Below, piece after piece: positions 1-13,400 of a stretch of DNA of 64,000 bases (its first letter is position 1; each line of letters starts with the position of its first letter). A program made the translations under genes and the position numbers. The notes under the pieces are model-generated. The model saw only the letters and a program-made list of their open reading frames with translations, searched no databases and was not told where the DNA came from. This DNA is from Coptis chinensis (lineage: Eukaryota; Streptophyta; Magnoliopsida; Ranunculales; Ranunculaceae). The stretch is taken from positions 86,833,001 through 86,897,000 of the forward strand of contig CM027383.1 in the NCBI GenBank assembly GCA_015680905.1. The letters run 5' to 3'.

Positions 1-462
1 AAACTCAGGAAAAAAAGGCACTGGACAGTTTTAGGAATGCAAAATGCAGGGCATGGCAGTCAGCTTATTTTATTTGATGAACCTGGTCCCATAACATTAC
101 GTTGCAGCAAATCTTAGTACAGGAAGAGCAAACTCAACCGTATTTCTAAAAAGATGCAGCTGACATCTTAAAAGCTCAGAATGCTAACTTGCTAACTGAA
201 AACTGAAAGAGAATACATCAGAAAGCCATTGTGGGTGGACTGTGGAAAACAAAAACTATGCAAAATTCAATAATCAATTACAACATCAAGTCTGACAAAA
301 CCTACGCCCTATAACTACGAAGCCGTCTCTACCCTATGGCTCTCACATACATACAACAAAAGGCCTCCTATTGAAACTAGACAACTCCTTTGTCATGGCA
401 AAAAAATTGATAGCGGCTACAAATCCAAAATCTTAAACAGGAGATCAATGTTCATGGAAGTT
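1..462 (-). other. 3' untranslated / downstream flank of the plastid carrier gene
   Basis: This stretch lies downstream of the stop codon (463-465, minus strand) of the carrier gene. It has no convincing coding potential on either strand. It probably holds the 3' UTR, but I see no clear polyadenylation signal that would fix the transcript end. Confidence 0.5.
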
Positions 463-3400
463 TTAGCTTTGTCTCTCCCGGTTTTCCTGCATAATCCTCT
501 CAAGCTCTTTCTGACTGGCAGCAATCAGACCTTTAACAGTGTCAAAGGTGGTAAGCCTAATACTGCAGAAAGATAGAAGTTCACCAATCAAATGACGAAG
601 AGAAAGTGCAAGAAAAGAACAATTATGACATGAATCACATAGCTGACGCATAAAATTACCAAGCAAGTAATGAACTATTTTAAGATTTTTTTTCTTTTTC
701 TTGAACATATCAAACATATCATATTTTTATCTATTTATTTGTGTGTGTGGGGTGGGGGTGGGGGAAAACGTGCATCCAAAAATGTTTGACCTCGGTTGAC
801 CGACCGGTGACCGAGGGTTTTTCTCTTTTTCTTTGCAATATATCTCTCCTCCACGATGGCTAATCTACCTTTTGGTATCGGTGGGGGTCGAAATCAACTA
901 AATTACGAAAGTAATAATAGAGCTTCTTCATCGGCAACGGGGGAGAAGGATAACAACACTTCGACAGAGACACTAAACCAAGGTGTTACCACTAATGAGG
1001 TGCAGGGTAAGAAATCTTATGTTGCTGCTGTCAGACCAAAATATGGTCGTAATGTGGACTTAGCTGCGCTACCAATTCCAGGACAGCAAGGTGAGCTTCC
1101 CACAATTGCATTAATAGATGATGAGCTGGAAAAAGGTTTGGAATTTTGTAAGTTTGCTTTGGTGGGTCGTTTAGATCTCAAAAAGATGAACTTAGAAGAA
1201 GTTTGAAGAATAGCATCTGCAATGGAAGCAAAAAGGTGATTGGTTGATAACACCCTTAGGAAGAGGGTATATTATGGCACGTTTTGATCTGGAAGAAGAT
1301 TATCAACTGATCTGGGACCAAGGAACGTGGATTTTTGATAAACAGGTGCTCAGATTAAGTAAATGGTCACCCAATTTCTCTACGGAGAAACAAACCCAAT
1401 CACATGCTGCTGTATGGGTTAGGTTTCCAGGACTTAGTTTGGAATACTGGGAGGTTAAGAACTTGCTTGCCATGGGCAGAGCACTGGGAAGACCTCTACA
1501 TGTTGATGAAACAACAGCAAAACGAACTCTGGGGTTCTATGTGAGTGTTCGAGTCGACGTGGATCTGTCAAAGAAGATACCAGATAAGATATGGGTAGAG
1601 TCGAAGAAATTTGGTGTGGCTTTCTGGCAAGAGGTGCAGCCTGGCAAGATTCCTGACTTTTGCAATCACTGTAAAGGGGTAGGACACCTTGTCGGAAGCT
1701 GTAGACTTCTGAAAACTGATTTGGCTCAGTCTAAGAAAACCAGTGACGGGAATGCCGTCAAAGGAAAAGGGATTATGGTGGAACAAGCGGCTATGATGGA
1801 TGGGTTATCCAAGAGTCAGAGAAGGCGCTTGAAGAGAAAGAATAAGGATAAAACAGCTGCCACAGTTGCACAACACTCAGGTGGTGTTGAAATAGTGATG
1901 TTGGAGGCTGAAGATACAGAGTTAGTTAACGAGGTGTCGGAGGCGAGTAATCCAGTACAGGTTACAACTGATCAACATGCAGGTGGTGCTGAGACTGTGG
2001 TGGAGGCTGAAGGGCATGAGCTAGTCAACGTTGTGTCGGAGGCTAGTATCCCAGTTGTTGCGTCTACTGTGGAAGTTGTAGGGGGAGCGGAAGCTCATGA
2101 TGTGTTGAAGAATACTGTCACAGAAGTCATAAACAGTGTGATAGAGCCAGAGAAACAAGGTGAGTCTGCACAGTTACTTGATAGATTTCTCTCAATACTC
2201 TGAAAGGCAAGTTGCGATTGATTAGGTGGTGGCACAGATTAGTCCCAATTCACAAAGTTCACCAGCGAATCCTGAATTGCCAATAAGAATTAACTTTTCT
2301 GTACTGGATAATGAAGAGGATGCAGGGATTGAGTCTCAAAAAGAGGGTGATGCTGGATGTGTTAATGAAAACTGGGCAGAGTTAGCTGATAACGAAGCCG
2401 ATAGTTTTCTAATACAAAGAGGTGTGACTACGAGAACTAAGCAGAAGAATAAGAACAAAGAGAAGAGAGGGGGAACTAACTCTGCAGTTGTAACCCTACA
2501 AGCACAGAAAGCGACTCCATCTATTTCTAAATGAGGACATTATTTTGGAATGTGAGGGGGGTTAAGAAAGACATAGCAGTAGAGAGAATAAAGGATTTGG
2601 TTTTAGGTCATAATCCAGAGATTCTTTGTTTGGCTGAGCCTAAGATCAAACCCACAGTTAGTAATATTAAAAGACTTGGCTTGAATATGTATAATGATTC
2701 TGTTATACATAATGGATCTCAGGATATTTTGGGAAATCTATGGGTGATGAACAGAAAGGATGTGGTGATTAGACACCTTTTCAATTCCAATCAGCATATT
2801 ACTGTTGAGTGGAATGGAGCTATAATTACTTTTGTACATGCAAAATGTCTTGTTCAGAGGAGAGAGCTTTGGAGGGATCTGGAAAGAATTAAAAGCACGG
2901 CACCATGGCTAGTGGTGGGGGATTTTAATGTGGTTATGGCAAATGAGGAGAAAAAGGGTGGTAGGCCGCCTTTAAGAGTAGCAATTAATGAGTTCCATGG
3001 GATAATCAATAATTGTGAACTGATGGAGAGTCCTTTTGTGGGGCTTGAGACAACATGGTGCAATAATCAGAAAGGGCTAAAAAGAACTTATTGCAAGCTG
3101 GACAGATGCTTCTTTAATAACGCTTGGTGTTTGAAGTTCGCAGGATGGAGTTATAAAGTGGGTTCTAGGATAGGATCAGACATGCTCCCCTCATTGGGCA
3201 TTGCGTTCATGTTCCTAAGCCTAAGAATACACCCTTCCATTTCAACAACTGCTGGACACAACACAAGGGATTTATGGAAGTGGTGAAAAATAATTGGAAT
3301 CAAGAGTTGCGGGGTAAGCCATTGTTTGTAGTGGCTGCTAAACTGAAGAGATTGAAACAAGAGTTGAAAAAATAGAATTGTGAAGTGTTCGATCATACGG

Positions 3401-6400
3401 ATACTAACATTAAGAAAGCGCAGCAGGAATTGTTTCAGCTGCAACAACAAGCAAAGGCAGATCCTGAAGATGAGAATATGGAGTTCTTAACCATTCAAGC
3501 CGAACACGCATTAGAAGAAGCTCTGAACAACAAAGAATCTCTTGTCAAGCAGAAATCGAGAAATAAATGGTATGATGAGGGAACAAGGAATTCTACTTAC
3601 TTTCATACTCTGTACAAAATGAGGTTAGGGCCATCTATGATTGAAGAGATTCTTAATGATGACCAAGTACTGAAGGAACAAGATGAGATCTCGGAATTTA
3701 TAATCAAATACTTTGAGACTAAATTCCAAGAGAAGGAAATTCAAATGGATGAACTGACAATGGAGAACTGACAAATATACCGGAATTTCAGGAGATAGAG
3801 AATGCTATTTTTTCTATCAACATGATGGTTTTAATGGGGTGTTCTTTCAGCATTGTTGGACCATTATCAAATGGGATGTATTTGCGGCTGTTAGATCCTT
3901 CTTTGTTGAATGCCAAATACCAGGTGGACTAAACTCATACTTCTTAACACTGATTCCGAAGGAGAAAGAAACTAAGAAGTTGTCCAAGTTTAGACCCATC
4001 TGCATGGGAAACTTGCTGATGAAAGTGATTTCAAAGGTGCTCCAGTTGCGACTTTGCAAGGTTGTTACTAAGCTAGTGTCACCTGAACAAGCTGGCTTTA
4101 TACATAGAAGATGCATTCAGTCCAATATTGGGCTTGCTTCAGAGACGGCAAATGAAATGAGGAAGAAAATATATGGTGGCAATATGGCCATCAAAGTTGA
4201 CATCTCACAAGCTTACGATACTCTGAGCTGGGAGTTCTTACAAGCGGTGTTGGTAAATTTTGGGTTTGCACAAAGATGGATAGATTGGATTTTTTGCATC
4301 ATTAGAACTGCAAAAATTCCAGTTTTGGTTAATGGTGGGTCGTGTGGATATTTTGGTGTTGGAAGGGGTCTCAAGCAGGGAGATCCATTATCACCATTAC
4401 TATTTACATTGGCAGAAGATGTACTGCGCAGGGGAATAAATTTTCTGAGAGAACAGGGTTACACTACGCTAATGGTGATGATAAAAAACACTCCCGGGCC
4501 TAATCATCTCTTATTTGCCGATGATATTTTTCTTTTTGCAAGAGGGGATAGAAGAGGCATCGAGTACATCGCATGCTTGTTACAAAAATATGAGAAAACC
4601 TCGGGACAATGTGTCAGTAAGGAGAAAAGCAAACTATTCACTGGTGGTATTCATCACACAAGAATAGAGGCTATTGAGAAAGTGTTAGAAATTACTTCTG
4701 GAGCTTTTCCCAAAAAGTATTTAGGGGTGCCAATCGTACAAGGAAGAGTTACTCATGTCACTCTGAGGTGTGTCCTAGATAAGATTAAGCAGAGAATAAG
4801 TAGTTGGGCTGGCAAGCTACTCACTTTTTAAGGAAGAGTGGTGCTAATCAAATCGGTTTTGAGCAGCATCCCAATATATAACATGTCTATTTATAAATGG
4901 CCAACGAGTTTGATTAAGGAAGCAGAAACAGTGATGAGAAATTTTCTTTGGTCTGGGGACCCCATGGTGAAGAAGTCAATTACTGTTAGCTGGGACAAAT
5001 GTTGTAAGCCCATCAATGAGGGGGGGTTAGGTCTAAGAAGACTTAAAGAGGTGAACTTGTGTATGCTGATGAAACTGGGCTGGCAGATTCTAAACGGAGA
5101 TGAAGAGTTTGCAAAGTTCATTAGAATCAAGTACTACAAGAAAAATGGAGATATGATTAAGTATTACAGACCCTCATCTATCTGGGGAGGCATTAAAATG
5201 GCATTAGGAGAGGTGATCCCTCGATCAAAATGGATGGTTGGAAATGGTCAACACATTGATTTGTGGAGATCAAATTGGCTGGGAAGGAAGTCCATTCAGG
5301 AGCACCTACAGCTATCAGATGAGGCTCTAGTGAATTGTAATGCTACAACAAGTGATTTGATCCAAGATGGAAGCTGGGCACCACCAGAGAACTTCAAGGA
5401 GTTTCTTACCCAAAATGGCATGGATAAACCCTTGACAAAGGATTGCTACTAGTATCATGGATAAACCCTTGACAAAAAGATGAGGATCACGGATTTGATG
5501 TCCAAACTTGAAGGAAACGGTGAAACTTTACAAAAACCGCATCAACATGTGGAATTTGAAGATATTAAAAGCAAGGAGAGTAAGGATATCAAGGTTCATA
5601 AGGTGTTATGGAGTGCTCACATATATCCAAGTATAGCTAGCTCTTTGGTTTCATGGAAACTTTGAAAATGAAAGAAAACTATGCAACAACAACAAGTTAA
5701 TTGTGGCCAAAACTTGTATGAGAAGATCACTTTGGGATGGCTTGGTACCAAGATGTGGAATTTGTAAATAGAAGGATGTTGAAAAATCTGAATCACTTGT
5801 TGTGGTATTGCCCATTTGGAGGCAACTATGTTCGTGGGAATGGATATCAAGTTCATTAAAAGTTCCTTATGGTTATTCGGAAACGGCTTCAAATAGAAGC
5901 TTTAAGCTCAAGGATGGCTCATGGCAACTTAGTAAAATATGGGGGGTGTAAAAGCGAATTGGCAAAGATGTATGCTCTCTTTGGTTTTTTGGCACAAACA
6001 TAAGGTACACTTTGAAAATGAAAGTAACAACTTTACCTTTTGTACAAAGTATGTGAAGCAACAAGTTAATTGTGATATACACACGTCAAAGGGTACTATG
6101 TATGGTACTGCACATGATCACTTAGCATTTAAGATGTCAACTTAGCATTCTTAGGTTTTAAGAGGAACCTCTAAAATTGTTGTCATCTCTAAAATAGGCT
6201 TTTAAAAACCTATCTACCGTTTAAATGGTTCAGTTTTAAGAGGAACCTCTAAAATTTCATCTCATTTGGAAACCTCTAAAAACGGTTGATAGGTTTTTAA
6301 AAGCTCATTTGGAAACATCTTAGGTTTTAGAGCTACTACCCAAAACTTAGTTGCTTCTACTGATTGTTTTAAAAGTTATATCTGCACACAGAGAATCACT

Positions 6401-7422
6401 TATATTTAAGCAGTGCCAAATCAAGCCTCACTGAAATTGGGAAAGAACACTACCACAATAACTACGCTGATTTAGAATTTATACTTGACCAAAGAAAAGG
6501 AGCATAGATACCTACCGTTCCAAACAATCTAAATGCCTTCTCTCGTTCATATAATGGAAGAGTAAATACTTTAAGCAGAACAGTAATTAACATGGAAAGA
6601 GAACCTGCTGTTGGGTAAGGTTTTCAGTGCATTTGGCACGAAACCTCTGTACAATCCAACGATGCCATCACGTGCTACAATGCCTGCAATATAAATAAGG
6701 AAACCACCAGCCAGTACTTGGCCATAAGAATTGCTAAAATTCACCAAGAAATAAGCTCTACTATTTCTTTTTCTTTTCTATTTTCTCAATTTGATAAATA
6801 CATCAGAAGGTTAACTTGACATGAGAAGATACAAAGTAGGACTCTTGAGGATATGAAACTAAACATTATAGACAGATAGAAGTGACGTAGAATAGTATAT
6901 ATTGAATGTGATCTTGTAGTTCATTGTTAAAAACTACCCGCAGTCTTTAAAAAAAACAAAAGGAAAATCAGGTTGTAAAGTCAGCTGTATACTCTCTTAG
7001 TTCAACTGAATACCATAGTTTGATACGTTTTCCAACTTCAAAAGTAAGTTGATACTTATTTTAAACAAGATTTCATCTGGATTGAACATGACACCTTCTT
7101 ACATTGCAAGTGTAACCCTAATAGGTTAGAAAGGAAAACCAGGTTGTAAAGTCAGCTGCATACTCTTAGTTCAACTGAATAGTGAATACCATGATACGCT
7201 TTCCGACTTGAGAAGTCAGTTGATAAATATTTTGAACAAATTTTCATCTAGATTGAACATGACACTTTCTTACAGTAAAATTGTATTGTTATTAATGGAG
7301 AGGAAAGAGAAAAAGGGGACCTTATTAGTTTCGGCCTTGTATCACTACAAATACAATATATATCACTACAATTTATTTGTATCACTACAAATACAACATA
7401 TACAATATACATCACTACAAGT

Positions 7423-7458
<36 letters not shown>

Positions 7459-10400
7459 GGATAGAGGCACACTCTTATGCGCACATTATAGCCACATTGT
7501 AAATGAATCTAAGCAAAATCATGGACCTTGCATTAGGTTTGAAGAGGTTTAGGTTTTAATATAAATAGAATAGTGTGCCTCCATTAGTTCTTGGTTTTTT
7601 GGTTTAGTTCTTTGATTTATGAAACATTAATGTTTCATGAGTGTTTTTTGTTTTTTAATGTTCACGATAATGAATTTTATGCGAATTTTTTCTCTCTTCT
7701 ATTAAAGTTTTGAACTTTTATAAAACTATAGTAAAAAAGCAAATTGGATAGCTCCAGTGCAGAAGCTAGAGGAAGATTTGGTGAATATAACATCTAGTCT
7801 CATCAATTTTATTGTTGCACAATAGAAGCAAGCGGCACAATTTGATGCCCTGCTCATAGCAATGGGTGTAACCCCCCTCCATCAGTCGCTACTGTATACC
7901 TTCATATTGTAGTCGAAGAATTCAATGGGTTTTGTTCCACCCATATTGTTTAACCAACATAAAGAACACGTTGTTGTCATAAACAATGGTTTGAAGGAAT
8001 GTATGTAGGTTCCCATGAATCGATGCTCAATTCTGATTCTGACAGGGATGGTGTTTCCCCTTGCAAAATTAATCACCTTTATAGCCCTAGTTGCTATGAA
8101 AAAATACCTGATGTTGATTGGGATGCTTCACCAATATTTGATAAGTATGAAGATGAGTCTCTTTTAGTTGAGTATGAAGATCCAATTTGGGGGAATTTAG
8201 TGAATCACTTTGACAAACGAAATGATTTGATTTTCAGAAAAGCACAATTGCAAGTTTGGATTTCCTTCAAGAAACTCGCACAATGTTGGTGAATTTACAT
8301 GCTTTCAAGATGATCCCTTGAAACCAAAAAAAATTGGTACATCTTCTGGTCATTGTTTTTATAATCTGTGTGGAAGCGCATGTTGTGGGTTACTGATTTT
8401 TAGTCCAGGAAACTGCTACAAAGGAAAAATACATTGAAGGGTTCCTTTCAGCTAGGGAGATAATTCTACAACTTGTCGACGTTGTTCTTTTTGCTTGAAG
8501 TTTGTTCTTCAGAAATTTGTGGTCGAATTTTTTTTCAGCTTGGGAGAATAATGTAATAGGCGTATTAGGGTAGTTTAGTCATTTCATTATTATTATGTTT
8601 TAGGCCATGTTAGCCCATTCGGCTTAGGTTAGGTTTGAGAAGGTTTATGTTTTAGTAATAGAATAGTGTGCCTCCTTTAGTTCTTAGTTCTTAGTTCACA
8701 TCAGTTAAAGTTGTCCGAAGTCTGGTTGCTCAAGAACAGGAGAGCAATGAAAAAATGAAATACATTGTGGGTGTAGCGACTTAATTAAAAAATTACATAG
8801 AAGTGCAAAAGGTTCAATTTGCACACCCAGAGAAACTAGGCTCTCCATTATAACCTTGAACAGATGATCAGCCATTTATACATGGACAAAATTGCAGAGC
8901 ACCTATTTCTCATAAAATAGATATCCTATAGGCATGATATGAAGCAATGAAGCATCTGATTCTAATATTCGACAGAGACTTCAGAATTGTCTACATTTCA
9001 AGGGTTTCTACCAGCACAGAAAAGGTAAAACACTAACAACTGGCAGCAAAAAATGGATCAAGATCCAAATAATTGTGTTTAAAACCCATGGACTTGGATA
9101 ATACTTTTCTCTCTCACCATGGTCCCATTGTTGAACGAAGCATAATTTTACATGACAGCAATACCAAATGGACACCGTGGTTTCATTAGCCAATCTCTCT
9201 CCTTCCACCCCACCAGTGCTCGGTAGGATGGCACTCCTCTCAGTCTACAGTATTTAGTTAGACAATGATTTCCCTAGTGTCGTCTTACAAGTCATCAACA
9301 AGTTTAGGAAAAACTATCCCTGTCAGAGATGTACCAATTCTGATACTTGCAGATTGTGTTTCATACATGTTTAGTAAATCATTTAAGTAGTATGAGATTA
9401 TGAGAGAGCCATTCCTGGTAACTTAGATAAATGTCACTAGTATTACCTGGAAAGGCATCCAAGATCGTCTTGTATGGTGTACCTCTCATTTGCATTTGCC
9501 TTCTCACTGTGTCCAAAGGATAACACATAAGTGTGGCAAGAGTTGCGGACACCAAAGCTGTTACAAGAGATGATTCTGTCCTCTTTTGATACTTCTCTGG
9601 CAGAGACTTCTTCACCCTGTGATTCATATATCAAACAATACCAGTTTCAGTTCCTGGTTCACAAATGTGGTCTCTTCTCCCAATCATATAAAATGGAAAA
9701 TGACAAAACAATAAGCTCACAAGTCGAAAATGCAGAAGTTCACTGCAATATAAGGAGCTATTCCAATAAGAGAAGGTCCAAGACCATTATAAAAGGAAGC
9801 CATTCCTTCATCTCTTAACATGCCCAGTGCAACCTGAAAAGAAACTGTTAATATCTGGTGTTTTGAATATCAGACAATGTTGTAAATATTGGTATGCCAA
9901 GCGCTTCTTACCTGAGACATAGTTTTGCACCCAGGTTCAACTGCCAACCTGAGTCTCAGGACATCTAAAGGATAAGTTACCTGAAAAGAGAACAAGGTAA
10001 GATCTTTAAGCGTCATGACCTGGACTGCAACAGTGGGGTGGCTGCACTTTTAAGGATAAACCATTTTATTTCATAACACTTTTATTCAGAAAAGTCACAA
10101 ATATGTTCTGTTTCTGACTACTAATTCAAAGATGAAAATGCATAGGACCCCAGAAAATATCCAAACAGTTGGCAGGCTTGACCTTTTACAAGCCAGTCCT
10201 TAGTTGATATATTTCCTTGACGATCAATTAAAGAAGGTAATATGATGGTGGTCTGGGACTATAGTATCCATTTTGCAATATCATTCCTTATTCTATCAAA
10301 GAGGTAGAGAACCTATTTGGGAATTTATTGTCTACAAGCCGTGGTACGTCTAGATTCTACAAAATGTACCTTGAGTTATCTACACTTGGTCCCAATTCTA

Positions 10401-13400
10401 ACTGGTGCTTTTGTTATTTTGGTATTCCTACTTCTTGGGCCCACAAAGCAGTTTTGTTGAGTTATTCAAATTAAGACGCACTTTTCCTTTACCTTGTCTT
10501 ACCAAGAATCACCCATTCTTGCATACCTAACTTTATATTTAATCTCAATCGAGAACCTGGACAGCCCAATTTCGAACATGTCCACCAGTCCAGATTTTCA
10601 ATTTAATCTACACTGAGAACCTGGACTGCCCAATCTGGAACATGTCCACCAGTCCAGATTTTCAATTTAATCTACAAGTTTGATTTAAATTCAAAATATG
10701 GGTTGGCCAATTTGGCACATACCTTGAAGGACGAATGTAGGATTTAGAAGAAAGAGGTGCGCAAATCTTAGTTATAGAAGAAGTGACGAGAGGAGATTAA
10801 GAATTGGACGATTAAATGGATAATAGATTAAGAGGAGATGAAGATTTTAGAGTAAAGAAAGAGATGACAAGAATGATAGATGATTCAAATAGAATAAACT
10901 TAATTCAATTGATAATAATCATAATGGTTGTTCTTCAAAACAGTAGGGAATCCCTATCTATAGCTATGGTTTCTTAGATTCCCAGTGATTGAAAATAGAA
11001 ATTAATCCTAATTCTAATAGGATACAAAAATAAACTACTAAGTAAATCAATTCCTAATAGGCTTATATTAAAATAGAATAATGCTAGTTGCCAAAACCCA
11101 CCATGCTTCTAGTCCTACATCACTAATGAATGCAATATTTTGGAATGCTTCTCTTATGGTCTAGTACAGCTGTGTAAATCTACTTACAAGAGTGGAAGTC
11201 ATGCCAGCACATGCCCCTGCCGCCAGTCTTCCAAGAACAGAAAGCTCCCCATCTGCACCTCTGAAAAGTTTCTATTGAAACAAACACATAAGAGAGATTA
11301 CATGTCTCAACAAAATGTTATGAATCAGCAAGTACCCTATAGCCATTCAAGGATGTTTACTCCATTACCTTGTATGTTTCATAAGCAAAAAGCTGGACAG
11401 CACTATAAGGTATGATGCGTATCACCTGCAATAATCCGTGAAAACTGAATGCTGAAAAATCAAAAAGGCGTATTGCTGCAGTTCGGAAAGCTCAGAACAT
11501 GATATACCTGAGGAAGGTTTCCTTTCCAGTACCCTTTAAATCCCTCTTCTTTTCCAATCAATGTTATTGCCTGCCAAAAGACACACAGGGTATGTATACG
11601 AAGACGTACTTGAAGAGGATGCTTTGGCCATCAGGCCATGTGGCTTAAGAGGAATACGTATAAAGTATCAAACATGGGCCTTCAAGTGACCGCAAAAGCT
11701 TTGAGCAACTTTAAAGAAACGGAGAATGGTGCATTATTTAAGTGAACATAATTTAGAGAATGTGAACCCAATTATACTCAAAGAACAACCATATTAATAA
11801 GGTTGATCATCTGTGATTAAATAATGCCGTATAGTTTAAAGAATGGCCAACCTTAAGAAGTACACAACTTTGAAGTATGGACTATTTGTGCCATTCAAAT
11901 TTTGTTCTTGACCTCTTGTACTATTTTCCATGAATGAAACTGTGTTCACATTTTGTTACTTTTGTTCATATTTGGATTTGGTACATTCGTAGAGGCTAGA
12001 ACCATAGCAGATCAGTAATCCAGGGTAAAAATACAGAGTCAAATAGGAGGGCTCAGGTAATAAGATAGAGACAGACAAAAAAATAATCCTAAACAGTGAA
12101 CCAAAAAACGAAAGGCATGGGACATGTGAAGATTAATTAGCAGAAATTGGCATGGGAAAACATATTACACCTCAATAAATCTGATTCCTTTCTGCGCACT
12201 TTCTTGCCCAACTCGTAAGCCATGAGTCTGCCAAAAGATTAAATCAATGGTTAGTAGTATTCCAAAGTCCAACAAACAAAAATTATCTTTGATTAAAAGC
12301 TCTCTCTTTAAGAAATCAGTAAACAAGCGGCATTATTCTGTTAAACCATCACGTCTTCTTTTCTCCCTCCCCCAACCCCTCACATATTATTATTTATTAC
12401 TATTATTATTACTTTGAGTCAGAGACAAAGCATAATTAGTTCAAAAAAATGATTCAATAGCTATACACTTCAGAAAAAAAAGGTAACTAAACATGAAAAA
12501 GAAATTAGTAGTAACGCAAGTAAAGCTTAGTTAAGAACAAGGAGCTTTTTGTGATAGGACCTGAATTTTGGTGTCAGATAAGCAGAGGTTAGAATTGCGT
12601 CTGATGATGTTTTCTATGAAAACAACCAAATCCAGAAAGCACCTCTAAGAGAACTCATCTTCCATATCTTCTAATGTCACTGTGCCGATAATTACTTTCA
12701 TAACATCACAGATTACTTTTCCTCTTCCAAATATCATAACACCTTACCTTAGAAGGACTACATAACATAATTATATGCATGTAATATAACACATCTAATT
12801 AACCATTTAACTCCCTCATTTCAGAAAATATTCTACAACTAAAAATCTCTGAGAATCATTCATAAAGATAGCTTGACAGAGGCGAAATCCGGTTGGTAGC
12901 AATGGTAGTAAAATAAATAACAAATGGTAGGGTTCATCACTTACTAATTTCATTTTATAAATAAACAATTAAGTCGGCAAATTATTCAAGATACCAAACC
13001 AGCATTATTTCATAATCAGAAGTAAATCAATCAATGTCTCTTAACACGGAAAAAAAATGCAAAGCCCAACGACTCGAATAATGGCAATTGGCTCAATTAT
13101 TTAACTAAACCCCATTTTCAAATCCACCTTTTAAAATAATAAAATTTTAACAACAACCCCATCTCATAAACAATGTATAATCAAACAATTCCAGTAATAA
13201 TAGTAGTTGGCTCAATTATTTCCAATACGATAACAACAAAATGATAATTCTAAATTGCAATAAATAAAAGAAATAAAATGCCATGTAATTACCTGCATGA
13301 GAAGCTTAATGCGGTCAAGAGGAGCAGTAACAGTTTTAGCAGCAGCACCAGCAATAGCCCCAGCAGCAAAAAGAGCAGCATCTTTAGGAACCAAAGCAAG

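Larger units (their letters stand above)
775..6150 (+). mobile_element. Decayed L1-type LINE retrotransposon in intron 9, antisense to the host gene
   Basis: A non-LTR element is recognised from an ORF1 with a CCHC knuckle, then an AP-type endonuclease, an L1-type reverse transcriptase and a C-terminal zinc-binding region typical of plant L1 elements. It lies between exon 10 and exon 9 of the carrier gene, on the opposite strand. The 5' end is estimated from the short leader before the ORF1 ATG at 856. The 3' end is uncertain because no poly-A tail or clear target-site duplication is visible. Many stops and frameshifts make it non-autonomous. Confidence 0.9.

Noticed and set aside
463-717. 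Single-exon 84-residue protein
   Set aside because: Only 463-562 is coding (last carrier exon). The rest of the frame is intron upstream of an AG acceptor.
775-6150. LINE as an active element
   Set aside because: Frameshifts, stops, the lost SDH motif and the deleted RT segment rule out function.
7208-7552. 114-codon ORF with Tyr/Ile repeats
   Set aside because: It reads through the TA microsatellite inside intron 8 and has no real protein character.
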